A stretch of DNA of 64,000 bases from Bradyrhizobium sp. SZCCHNS1050. GTDB lineage: Bacteria > Pseudomonadota > Alphaproteobacteria > Rhizobiales > Xanthobacteraceae. Positions 52,289-60,281 of the stretch are shown here, one piece after another; the stretch's first letter is position 1, and every line of letters starts with the position of its first letter. The position numbers and the translations under genes are program-made. The notes beneath the pieces were generated by a model. It saw nothing but the letters and a program-made list of their open reading frames with translations, did not search any database and was not told where the DNA came from. The stretch is from assembly GCF_032484785.1 (NCBI RefSeq), contig NZ_JAUETR010000001.1, positions 5,087,501-5,151,500 of the forward strand, in the 5' to 3' direction.

Positions 52289-54472
52289 TCATGCGAAGGT
52301 GATGTTCTGGTCGCGCAGTGGCAACGAGCGGATGCGCTTCCCGGTGGCGGCAAAATACGCATTCAGCACGGCGGGTGCGGCGACGCCGATGGTCGGCTCG
52401 CCGACGCCGCCCCAGAAGCCGCCGCTCGGGATCATGATCGCTTCCACCTTCGGCATCTCGGCGATGCGCATCGAGTTGTAGCTGTCGAAGTTGGTCTCGA
52501 CGATCCGTCCGTCCTTCACGGTGCAGCCGCCGTAGAACAGCGCCGAGAGGCCGTAGACGAACGAGCCGGCGATCTGCCGCTCCACCTGCGCCGGGTTGAC
52601 GACGTAGCCGGGATCGGTCGAGGCGACGATGCGGTGGATCTTGATCTTTCTGCCGTCGATCACCGAGATCTCGGCAGCACCCGCGACGTAGCTGCCATAG
52701 CCGTGCAGTTGAGCGAGGCCACGGGACACGCCGTCCGGCGCCGGCGTGCCCCAGCCGATCTTCTCCGCGACAGCGTTGAGCACCGCGAGATGCTTGGGAT
52801 GATCGGCCATCAGCTTGCGGCGGAAGTCCAGCGGATCCTGGCCGGCCGCATCGGCGAGCTCGTCCATGAAGCATTCGAGATAGATCGCGTTCTGGTTCAC
52901 GTTGACGCCGCGCCAGAAGCCCGGATTGATGTGCGGGTTGCGCATCGCGTGTTCGATCAGCAAATTCGGCACGGAGTAGCCGATCGTGGCTTCGCCCGAT
53001 GGTGCGAGCCCCTGGAAGGTCGCGGGGTCCTTGCCGTTGACCAGCGCGTCGGGCCGCAGGCTGAACAGGATCGACTGGCCGGAGATGCGCATGTGCAGTG
53101 CCGTCAGATTGTTGTCGGCGTCGAAGCCGCCGGTCAGCTTGCACTGCGTGATCGGGTGATAGCGGCCATGGGTCATGTCCTCCTCGCGCGACCACAACAG
53201 CTTGATCGGCGTGCCCGGCATCTCCTTGGCGATCTTCACCGCCTGGCGGACATAGTCGGTCTGGCCGCGCCGGCCGAAGCCGCCGCCGAGGATCAGCTTG
53301 TGCACCTCGCATTTGTCGGCGGGCAGCCCTGAGGCTTCCAGAACCGCGGCGAACGCCGCCTCGCCGTTCTGCGTGCCGCACCACACCTCGCATCGCTCGG
53401 GCGTGTAGAGCGCCGTGGCGTTCATCGGCTCCATCGTGGCGTGGTTCTGATAGGGATAGTTGTAGACGGCCTCGACCTTCCTGACGGCGCTCGCCAGCGC
53501 CGCCTTGGCGTCGCCGTTCTCGTTGCCGACAAAGGCGGGGCCGGACTCCAATCCTTCCGCGAGCCATTTGGCGATCGAGGCCGAGGAGACCTTGGCGTTC
53601 TCGCCTTCGTCCCACACGATCGGCAGCGCATCGAGCGCCGTCTTCGCGTGCCACCAGGTGTCGGCGACCACGGCCACGGCGGTGCCATCGATCGCGACCA
53701 CCTTCTTGACGCCCTTCATGCCGGCGATCTTGGCCTCGTCATAGCTCTTCAGCTTGCCGCCGGTGACCGGACAGTCCTTGATCGCGGCGTTGAGCATGTT
53801 CGGCAGCTTCATGTCGGCGCCGTAGATCATCGCGCCGGTGACCTTGTCGGCGGTGTCGAGCCGTCTCACGCCCTTGCCGATCAGGGTCCAGTCCTTCGGA
53901 TCCTTCAGCTTGACGTCGGCAGGCGGCGTCAGCTTCGCGGCGGCTTCCGCCACCTTGCCGTAGGTCGTCGTGCGGCCCGACGCCTTGTGGGTGATGACGC
54001 TGTTGGCGGCGGTGCATTCGGCCGCCGGAACCTTCCATTCGTCGGCGGCCGCCTGGATCAGCATCATGCGCGCGGCGGCACCGCCCTTGCGGACGTAGTC
54101 CTGCGACGAGCGGATGCCGCGGCTGCCGCCGGTGGAGAAATCGCCCCACACGCGCTTGCGGGCGACGTTCTGGCCGGGCGTCGGATATTCGGTCGTGACC
54201 TTGCTCCAGTCGCAGGCAAGCTCCTCCGCGACGAGCTGGGCGAGCCCGGTCAGCGAGCCCTGGCCCATTTCCGAGCGGGCGATGCGGATCACCACGGTGT
54301 CGTCGGGCCGGACGACGACCCATGCATTGACCTCGGGTGAGCCATCGGCTGCGCGCACCACCTGCGGGCCGCCGAAGGGGATATCGAGGCCGAGGGCGAG
54401 GCCGCCGCCGAGTGCGGCGGTGCCGATGACGAAGGACCGGCGGTCGAGGCGCGGCGTCACATGCTGGTTCAT
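52289..54472 (-). CDS. Exported molybdenum hydroxylase large subunit (IorB/CoxL-like)
   Basis: 727 residues. A Tat signal (LDRRSFVIGTAALGGGLALG) shows export. The molybdopterin-binding xanthine dehydrogenase family features are ARSEMGQGSLTGLAQLVAEE, YNYPYQNHATMEPMNATALY, GGGFGRRGQTDYVRQAVKIA and the late GFWGGVGEPTIGVAAPAVLN with the catalytic Glu. It pairs with the [2Fe-2S] gene 10 bases upstream; there is no FAD subunit, as in isoquinoline 1-oxidoreductase or aldehyde dehydrogenases using cytochrome c. Substrate unknown. The ATG at 54472 follows GAGGAGGACGGC. The flavoprotein gene follows after 50 bases. Confidence 0.92.
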   Translation of the reverse strand: MNQHVTPRLDRRSFVIGTAALGGGLALGLDIPFGGPQVVRAADGSPEVNAWVVVRPDDTVVIRIARSEMGQGSLTGLAQLVAEELACDWSKVTTEYPTPGQNVARKRVWGDFSTGGSRGIRSSQDYVRKGGAAARMMLIQAAADEWKVPAAECTAANSVITHKASGRTTTYGKVAEAAAKLTPPADVKLKDPKDWTLIGKGVRRLDTADKVTGAMIYGADMKLPNMLNAAIKDCPVTGGKLKSYDEAKIAGMKGVKKVVAIDGTAVAVVADTWWHAKTALDALPIVWDEGENAKVSSASIAKWLAEGLESGPAFVGNENGDAKAALASAVRKVEAVYNYPYQNHATMEPMNATALYTPERCEVWCGTQNGEAAFAAVLEASGLPADKCEVHKLILGGGFGRRGQTDYVRQAVKIAKEMPGTPIKLLWSREEDMTHGRYHPITQCKLTGGFDADNNLTALHMRISGQSILFSLRPDALVNGKDPATFQGLAPSGEATIGYSVPNLLIEHAMRNPHINPGFWRGVNVNQNAIYLECFMDELADAAGQDPLDFRRKLMADHPKHLAVLNAVAEKIGWGTPAPDGVSRGLAQLHGYGSYVAGAAEISVIDGRKIKIHRIVASTDPGYVVNPAQVERQIAGSFVYGLSALFYGGCTVKDGRIVETNFDSYNSMRIAEMPKVEAIMIPSGGFWGGVGEPTIGVAAPAVLNAYFAATGKRIRSLPLRDQNITFA

Positions 54473-54482
54473 GCCGTCCTCC

Positions 54483-54932
54483 TCAGGCGTTGGCCGCGGC
54501 GTGGATCGCCTCGCGCACCTGCGCGAAGGTTCCACAGCGGCAGATGTTGGTGATGGCGTCGTTGATGTCCTGATCGCTCGGCTTCGGATTGTCCTTGAGC
54601 AGTGCCGCGACGGCCATGATCATGCCGCTCTGGCAGTAGCCGCATTGCGGAACGTCGTTCTCCACCCAGGCCTGCTGCACCTTGTGCAGCCCGTTGTCGC
54701 TCGCGAGCCCCTCGATGGTGGTGATCTGCTTGCCCTGGGCCTCGGAGACGGTGACGCCACAGGAGCGCACGGCCGCGCCGTCGAGATGCACGGTGCAGGC
54801 GCCGCATTGTGCAATGCCGCAGCCATATTTGGTGCCGGTCAGTCCGGCATTCTCGCGGATCGCCCACAGCAGCGGCGTGTCGGGCTCGACGTCCAGAGTA
54901 TAGGATTGTCCGTTGATCGTGAGGTTTGCCAT
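54483..54932 (-). CDS. [2Fe-2S] small subunit of the molybdenum hydroxylase
   Basis: 149 residues. The plant-type [2Fe-2S] cluster uses [16 protein letters not shown] with a later Cys, and the second cluster uses QCGYCQSGM and ICRCGT. These are the standard CoxS/IorA patterns. It has no signal peptide and is probably carried through the Tat pathway by the large subunit. The ATG at 54932 has AAAGGGATC upstream. It is the first gene of the putative seven-gene operon down to soxA, with a perfect dyad just upstream. Confidence 0.93.
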   Translation of the reverse strand: MANLTINGQSYTLDVEPDTPLLWAIRENAGLTGTKYGCGIAQCGACTVHLDGAAVRSCGVTVSEAQGKQITTIEGLASDNGLHKVQQAWVENDVPQCGYCQSGMIMAVAALLKDNPKPSDQDINDAITNICRCGTFAQVREAIHAAANA

Positions 54933-54946
54933 CGCAGATCCCTTTC

Positions 54947-54966
54947 GTTCAACTCGCCAGTTGAAC
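54947..54966. promoter_or_regulatory. Perfect 8+8 palindrome upstream of the molybdenum hydroxylase-sox operon
   Basis: GTTCAACT (54947-54954) and AGTTGAAC (54959-54966) are exact inverted arms with a CGCC spacer, 14 bases before the first gene's start codon. The form suits a TetR-type operator or an mRNA hairpin near the ribosome site. No regulator of that type adjoins. Confidence 0.6.
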
Positions 54967-55069
54967 AGAGGGCGGCAATGTGGCGCGAACGTTTGCATCC
55001 TTCAAATCAAGAATATGCGTTTGCCGCGCGGGAAGATTTGTGATGAGCCGGGGTTGTAGTTGCTTCGGC

Positions 55070-56470
55070 TCATGGGCCGCGCGGCGGAGCTACGGCAAGC
55101 CGCAGAAAGCTCATCACGCTGCCCAGCGCGGCGAAACCTGCGCCGAGGGCCAAGGCAAGGGTGGCTCCGTCGTGCCCCGCAAGGCTGAAGCACAAGGCGG
55201 CCAGCGCCGCGCCGGTGGTCTGACCGGTCAACCGGGCCGTGGCGACGATGCCGCTGGCGCCGCCGCTGCGATGGGGCGGGGCGCTTGACATGATGGCCTT
55301 CATGTTCGGCGCCTGGAAGAAGCCGAACCCGATGCCGCAGATCAGCATGCGCCAGACGATGTTGGCGATGCTCGGGTTCTCGGGCAGCATGGCGAGCAGC
55401 GCCATGCCGGATCCGAGCATCACCAGGCCGATGCCGCCGAGCAGGCCGGCGGGAAAACGGTCCGACAGCCGCCCGGCGATCGGGGCCATGATCGTGACCG
55501 CGAGCGGCCAGGGTGTCATGAAGAACCCGGTCTCGACCTGCGAACGCTGGAGAATGTCCTCGAAATAGAACGGCAGCGACACGAAGCCGAGGCCCTGCAC
55601 CGAGAAGGAGCAAACCGCGGTCGCCGCCGACAGCGCGAAAACCCCGCGGCGGAACAGATCGATCGGCAGCATCGGCGCCGGGTGATCGGCCTGGCGGCGG
55701 GTCAGGATGACGCCGAGCACGAGCGCGCCGACAAGCTCTGCCACCACCATGGCCGGCGTCGCGCCATGCGCGGCGCTGCCGATGCCGGTGATGAACAGGC
55801 CGAGGCAGAGCGCAGCGAGCCCGGCGCCGAGAAAGTCGAAGCCATGCTCGGCGCGCGGCGTGCGCGGCAGCATCTTCATGCCGATCGCGATGGCGATCAG
55901 GCCGAAGGGGAGGTTGATCGCAAACAGCCAAGGCCAGGAGCCGAGCGAGAGAATGGCGGACGCAATGGTCGGGCCGAAGGTGAAGGAGATGCCGACCACG
56001 AGCGCATTGTGGCCGAGGCCGCGGCCGAGCATTTTTCCAGGATAGACGTAGCGCACCAGCGCGGTGTTGACGCTCATGATGCCGCTGGCGCCGAGGCCCT
56101 GCAACGCGCGGGCAACGACCAGGGTCGGCAGCGACCACGCCAGCGCGCAGCCGACCGAGGCCAGCGTGAACAGCAGGAGGCCGCCGAGATAGATGCGCTG
56201 ATGGCCGACGATCTCGCCGAGCGCGCCGAGCGGCAGCAAGGTCGCCACCAGCGCGATCTGGTAGATGTTGACCACCCAGACCACCTCGGCCGGGGAGACG
56301 TGGAGATCGGCCGAGATCGACGGCAGCGCGATGTTGGCGATGGCGACGTCGAGCGAGGCCATCGACAGCGCGGTGAAGATCGCCGCGATCGCCCAGGGAC
56401 GCTGGCCCGGCGGTAGGCCGTCGGCGGTGCCGTCGCCGGCGAGCCTCGAAGCGTGGTGGCGGTTGGACAT
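55070..56470 (-). CDS. MFS transporter, DHA2 (14-helix) type
   Basis: 466 residues with about 14 membrane helices. MASLDVAIANIALPSISADL with WVVNIYQIALVATLLPLGAL is the DHA2-type motif region, and GALGEIVGHQRIYLGGLLLF carries the motif A loop. ALQGLGASGIMSVNTALVRY is the motif B/C area. It probably exports drugs or metabolites by proton antiport. The ATG at 56470 is followed by a hydrophilic N-terminus. It is co-directional with bioR but 130 bases after it. Confidence 0.88.
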   Translation of the reverse strand: MSNRHHASRLAGDGTADGLPPGQRPWAIAAIFTALSMASLDVAIANIALPSISADLHVSPAEVVWVVNIYQIALVATLLPLGALGEIVGHQRIYLGGLLLFTLASVGCALAWSLPTLVVARALQGLGASGIMSVNTALVRYVYPGKMLGRGLGHNALVVGISFTFGPTIASAILSLGSWPWLFAINLPFGLIAIAIGMKMLPRTPRAEHGFDFLGAGLAALCLGLFITGIGSAAHGATPAMVVAELVGALVLGVILTRRQADHPAPMLPIDLFRRGVFALSAATAVCSFSVQGLGFVSLPFYFEDILQRSQVETGFFMTPWPLAVTIMAPIAGRLSDRFPAGLLGGIGLVMLGSGMALLAMLPENPSIANIVWRMLICGIGFGFFQAPNMKAIMSSAPPHRSGGASGIVATARLTGQTTGAALAALCFSLAGHDGATLALALGAGFAALGSVMSFLRLAVAPPRGP

Positions 56471-56600
56471 GGAGACCTTTGGAGACCTTCGGTTCGCGGG
56501 GCGCGTCCGGATCAGCATGTACACGGGAGCAGGCGAGCGCCCCAGCCGTCGCGGGCGCATGGCGGTATGCGCCCGGTCGCAAGGAACGGGTTGAAGCCGG

Positions 56601-57239
56601 CTACACGCCCGGCCTTGCCAGCCGCTCGATCGTCTGGTTGTGCCGCGTCAGGAGCTCGCAGGCGTGGCCGATCTGGCGGGCGCGCAGGGCCTGCAGGATC
56701 AGCCGGTGATCCTGGTTGGTGCGCGGACGCCAGCCGGCATTGCGGGCCATCGCCAGCACGAGGCGCGAATTCGCGAGGCGTAGTCCGTCGAGGCTCGCCA
56801 GCAGCCGCGGCATCGCGCAGGGCGCGACCAGCGCGCGATGAAAGGCGCGGTTTGCGGTCTCGAACTCCTGGATGGTCTCGGCATTATCGGCCTCGATCAG
56901 CGCCAGCTCGATCGCGGCGAGATGCGCCGGCGTATATCGCGGCGCGGCATTGCGCAGCGCGATCACCTCGAGCGCTGTGCGCATCTCGACGATCTCCCTG
57001 GTCGACTTCGCATCCAGCGGCGCCACCCGCACGCCGCGTCGCGGCGCCGCGACCACCAGATAGAGCGCCTCGAGCTGCCGAAATGCCTCGCGCACCGGCA
57101 CGTGGCTGGAGTTGAACTCGCGCGCGACGTGGTCCTGCCGCAACGGCGCGTCGGGCGGCAGCGCACCGCTGACGATGCGATCGGTGATCGCTTCGGCGAT
57201 CCGCTGAGCGGTGGTGAGATTCTCGTCCGGCATAGTCAT
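56601..57239 (-). CDS. bioR: BioR-type GntR family repressor of biotin genes
   Basis: 212 residues. The N-terminal GntR winged helix (AEAITDRIVSGALPPDAPLR, then EFNSSHVPVREAFRQLEALY) is followed by an FCD helical domain (about 75-205). It is divergent from bioBFDA, with sites close to the known alphaproteobacterial BioR box between them. BioR represses biotin genes and often itself. The effector is not certain from sequence. Starts at 57239 and 57233 are both possible. Confidence 0.88.
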   Translation of the reverse strand: MTMPDENLTTAQRIAEAITDRIVSGALPPDAPLRQDHVAREFNSSHVPVREAFRQLEALYLVVAAPRRGVRVAPLDAKSTREIVEMRTALEVIALRNAAPRYTPAHLAAIELALIEADNAETIQEFETANRAFHRALVAPCAMPRLLASLDGLRLANSRLVLAMARNAGWRPRTNQDHRLILQALRARQIGHACELLTRHNQTIERLARPGV

Positions 57240-57252
57240 AGATTATCTATCG
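57238..57252. promoter_or_regulatory. BioR-like box 1, at the bioR start
   Basis: TTATCTATCG (57243-57252) differs from the BioR consensus TTATMKATAA at the last two bases. The surrounding ATAGAT-T-ATCTAT (57238-57250) is a perfect palindrome that overlaps the bioR start codon, suitable for autorepression. Confidence 0.6.
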
Positions 57253-57307
57253 AAAAAACCGATGCAGCGGAAGCTCTCGTCCGATACGGTGCTCGAATAC
57301 AGAGAAA

Positions 57308-57326
57308 TCATAGATAATGTCTATGA
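57308..57326. promoter_or_regulatory. BioR-like box 2, upstream of bioB
   Basis: TCATAGA-N5-TCTATGA is a perfect inverted repeat (57308-57326). It contains TCATAGATAA, one mismatch from the BioR consensus. Confidence 0.7.
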
Positions 57327-57336
57327 TAATCTATAA
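57327..57336. promoter_or_regulatory. BioR-like box 3, upstream of bioB
   Basis: TAATCTATAA has one mismatch from the BioR consensus TTATMKATAA. It directly follows box 2, 17 bases before the bioB start, so the pair would block transcription of bioBFDA. Confidence 0.7.
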
Positions 57337-57353
57337 TTTGGCGTGGAGCGAGC

Positions 57354-58406
57354 ATGGCGGATCAAAGCGGCGCGGGCCCTGATCGAATGGCGGTTGGCAA
57401 TGCCATCCGTCATGACTGGACCAGAGACGAGGCCGAGGCGCTCTATCGCCTGTCATTTCCGGACCTGATGTTCCTGGCGCAGTCGGCGCATCGCCGGCAG
57501 TTCGATCCCACCCGCGTCGAGACGGCGAGCCTGCTCAGCATCAAGACCGGCGGCTGCCCGGAGGATTGCGGCTACTGCTCGCAGAGCGCGCATTACGACA
57601 CCGGGCTCAAGGCGACCAAGCTGATGGACCGCGACGAGGTGGTCGCCACCGCGCGGCGCGCGAAGGCCGCCGGGGCCGAGCGCTTCTGCATGGCCGCCGC
57701 CTGGCGCAGTCCGAAGGACCGCGACCTCGATCAGGTCTGCGACATGGTCAGCGCAGTGAAGGATCTGGGCATGGAGACCTGCGTCACGCTGGGCATGCTG
57801 ACCCCGCCGCAGGCACAGCGGCTGAGGGAGGCCGGGCTCGACTTCTACAACCACAATGTCGACACCTCGCCCGAATTCTACGACCGCATCATCACCACGC
57901 GCACGCTGCAGGACCGCATCGACACGCTCGCGCATGTGCGGCAGGCCGGCATCAAGGTGTGCTGCGGCGGCATCATCGGCATGGGCGAGGAGGTCGATGA
58001 TCGGCTCGGCATGCTGGTGCTGCTGGCCAATCTCGCTGAGCATCCCGACAGCGTGCCGATCAACATGTGGAACGAGGTCAAGGGCGTGCCGGTCAACGCT
58101 ACGGCCGCGCGGCCCGATCCGATTGCGCTCGTGCGATTGATCGCGGTGTCCAGGATCATGATGCCGGCCAGCGTGGTGCGGCTGTCCGCGGGCCGGCAAT
58201 ATATGAGCGACGAGCTGCAGACCCTGTGCCTGCTCGCTGGCGCCAATTCCATCTTCATCGGCGACGTGCTGCTGACCACGGCCAATCCGCAACGCGACCG
58301 CGACGCCGATCTGCTCGCGCGGCTCGGCATGACATCGTCGCTGTCGGCGCGCCCGGGCGCGCCGATCGCCGCCGGCGAGGGCGCGGAGGCTTCGTCCCCG
58401 GCCTGA
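57354..58406 (+). CDS. bioB: Biotin synthase
   Basis: 350 residues. The radical SAM Cys triad is CPEDCGYC (68-75). It inserts sulfur into dethiobiotin to form biotin. The [12 protein letters not shown] and [10 protein letters not shown] blocks are typical BioB, and the sacrificial [2Fe-2S] cluster ligands follow the family pattern. The ATG at 57354 has GGAG seven bases upstream. It is first of bioBFDA; a 94-base gap separates it from bioF. Confidence 0.96.
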   Translation: MADQSGAGPDRMAVGNAIRHDWTRDEAEALYRLSFPDLMFLAQSAHRRQFDPTRVETASLLSIKTGGCPEDCGYCSQSAHYDTGLKATKLMDRDEVVATARRAKAAGAERFCMAAAWRSPKDRDLDQVCDMVSAVKDLGMETCVTLGMLTPPQAQRLREAGLDFYNHNVDTSPEFYDRIITTRTLQDRIDTLAHVRQAGIKVCCGGIIGMGEEVDDRLGMLVLLANLAEHPDSVPINMWNEVKGVPVNATAARPDPIALVRLIAVSRIMMPASVVRLSAGRQYMSDELQTLCLLAGANSIFIGDVLLTTANPQRDRDADLLARLGMTSSLSARPGAPIAAGEGAEASSPA

Positions 58407-58500
58407 TTCAACCCTCAGCGCGATCTCGGCGCGACGGCGCCCACGGAACTGCCTTGTCGTGCCGGTCCACGTCCGCGGCTGACCGAAAGAGAGCGGAGCC

Positions 58501-59652
58501 ATGCCCATGCCGCCCGACAGATTGGCGATCTATTCCGACGGTCTGCAGAGACTCGCGGCCGATGACCGGTTGCGGCGCCTCAGTCCACGGGCCGGTCTCG
58601 ATTTCTCCTCCAACGACTATCTCGGTCTCGCACAGGCTCCGCGGATGAAGCGCGCGGTCGCCGCGGCCATGGAGGCCGGCACGCCGGTCGGCGCCGGCGG
58701 CTCGCGCCTGCTGCGTGGCAATTGCGAGGAGCACGAACGGCTCGAGGCGGACGCGGCGCGCTTCTTCGGTGCCGAGAGCGCGCTGTTCTTCGGCTCCGGC
58801 TACATGGCGAACTTCGCCGTGCTCACCACGCTGCCGCAGCGCGACGACCTGCTGGTGCTCGATGCGCTGGTTCATGCCAGCACCCATGAAGGCGCGCGCG
58901 CCGGCCGTGCCGAGACGTGCCAGTTCATCCACAACAACGCCCAGTCGGCCGAGGACGCGATCCTGATCTGGCGCAGGGGCGGCGGGGTGGGCCGGCCCTG
59001 GATCGTCGTCGAAAGCCTCTACAGCATGGATGGCGATCTCGCGCCGCTGGCGGATTTGATCGCGATCGCCGAGCGCCACGATGCCTTTCTGCTGATCGAC
59101 GAGGCCCATGCGACCGGGGTCCACGGCGCGCAGGGCCGCGGTCTGGCCGCAGCCTACGAGGGACGCGAGAGCGTCGTGACCGTTCACACCTGCGGCAAGG
59201 CATTGGGCGCAGCCGGTGCGCTGGTCACCGCAAGCCGCGTGCTGCGCGACACGCTGATCAATCGCTGCCGACCCTTCGTCTTCAGCACGGCGCCGTCGCC
59301 GCTGATGGCGGTGGCGGTGATGGAGGCGCTTGCGATCCTGCGGGAAGAGCCGGAGCGGCAGCGGAGGCTGGAGCAGCTCGTTGCCTTCGCCCATGGCGCG
59401 ATCGCCGCGCGCTTCGGTGAAAGCTGGTCGCCGTCGCAGATCATTCCCTGCGTCGTCGGCGACAATGCGCGCGCGATGAACCTGGCTGCCGCGCTGCAGG
59501 CGCGGGGCTTCGACGTCCGCGGCATCCGCCCGCCGACGGTGCCGCCGGGCACGGCGCGGCTCAGGCTGTCGCTGACCTTGAACATCGACGAGCCGGCCAT
59601 CGCGGCGCTGCTCGACGCGCTCGCCGATGAGATCGGAAGGCCGCGGCCATGA
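58501..59652 (+). CDS. bioF: 8-amino-7-oxononanoate synthase
   Basis: 383 residues, PLP-dependent alpha-oxoamine synthase. It joins pimeloyl-thioester and alanine to 8-amino-7-oxononanoate. The N-terminal FSSNDYLGLAQAPRMKRAVA and GAGGSRLLRGNCEEHERLE, the LLIDEAHATGVHG Asp region, and THTCGKALGAAGA-type Lys motif (VHTCGKALGAAGALV) are present. It overlaps bioD by four bases. Two close ATGs (58501, 58507) are possible. Confidence 0.95.
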   Translation: MPMPPDRLAIYSDGLQRLAADDRLRRLSPRAGLDFSSNDYLGLAQAPRMKRAVAAAMEAGTPVGAGGSRLLRGNCEEHERLEADAARFFGAESALFFGSGYMANFAVLTTLPQRDDLLVLDALVHASTHEGARAGRAETCQFIHNNAQSAEDAILIWRRGGGVGRPWIVVESLYSMDGDLAPLADLIAIAERHDAFLLIDEAHATGVHGAQGRGLAAAYEGRESVVTVHTCGKALGAAGALVTASRVLRDTLINRCRPFVFSTAPSPLMAVAVMEALAILREEPERQRRLEQLVAFAHGAIAARFGESWSPSQIIPCVVGDNARAMNLAAALQARGFDVRGIRPPTVPPGTARLRLSLTLNIDEPAIAALLDALADEIGRPRP

Positions 59653-60281
59653 CGCTGCGCATCGTGGTCACCGGGACCGACACCGGGATCGGCAAGACGG
59701 TGTTCGCCGCCGGCCTCACGGCGCTGCTCGGGGCCTGCTATTGGAAGCCGGTCCAGGCCGGCCTTGCCGAGGAGACGGACTCCTGCTGCGTCCAGCGGCT
59801 CGCCGAGCTCGCCGACGACCGCGTGCTGCCCGAAGCCTATCGGCTGGCCGAGCCGGCCTCGCCGGATCGCGCGGCGCGCCTCGCAGGCATCAGCATCGAT
59901 CCGCTCCGCCTCCGTCCTCCGCAGGTCGTCGGCCGCCCTGTCGTGATCGAGGGAGCCGGCGGCGTCATGGTGCCGCTCGATTCCGGAACGCTCTATCTCG
60001 ATGTCTTCGCGCGATGGCAGCTCCCGGTCGTGCTCTGCGCGCGCACCAGTCTCGGCACGATCAATCACTCGCTGCTGTCGCTGGCGGCGCTGCGCAGTCG
60101 CGGCATCGACGTGTTCGGCATCGCCTTCATCGGCGACGGCCACGACGACAACGAAGATACGATCTGCCGGCTCGGCGAGGTGAGGCGCCTTGGCCGGTTG
60201 CCCTGGGTCACGCCGCTGACGGCGCGATCGCTGCAGCACGTGTTCGCCACCCAATTCCAGCGCACGGATTTCGAACCATGA
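59649..60281 (+). CDS. bioD: Dethiobiotin synthetase
   Basis: 210 residues. The P-loop GTDTGIGKT (9-17) and WKPVQAG, EGAGGVMVPLD, and GTINHSLLSL motifs identify BioD, which uses ATP and CO2 to close the ureido ring on diaminopelargonic acid. It overlaps bioF (ATGA) and bioA (ATGA) by four bases each, indicating tight coupling. Confidence 0.95.
   Translation: MTLRIVVTGTDTGIGKTVFAAGLTALLGACYWKPVQAGLAEETDSCCVQRLAELADDRVLPEAYRLAEPASPDRAARLAGISIDPLRLRPPQVVGRPVVIEGAGGVMVPLDSGTLYLDVFARWQLPVVLCARTSLGTINHSLLSLAALRSRGIDVFGIAFIGDGHDDNEDTICRLGEVRRLGRLPWVTPLTARSLQHVFATQFQRTDFEP

Noticed and set aside
52239..53654. Upstream extension of the flavoprotein frame to about 900 codons
   Set aside because: The extension overlaps the molybdenum hydroxylase in another frame and is low-complexity; a Tat signal begins near 52226, fixing the real start.
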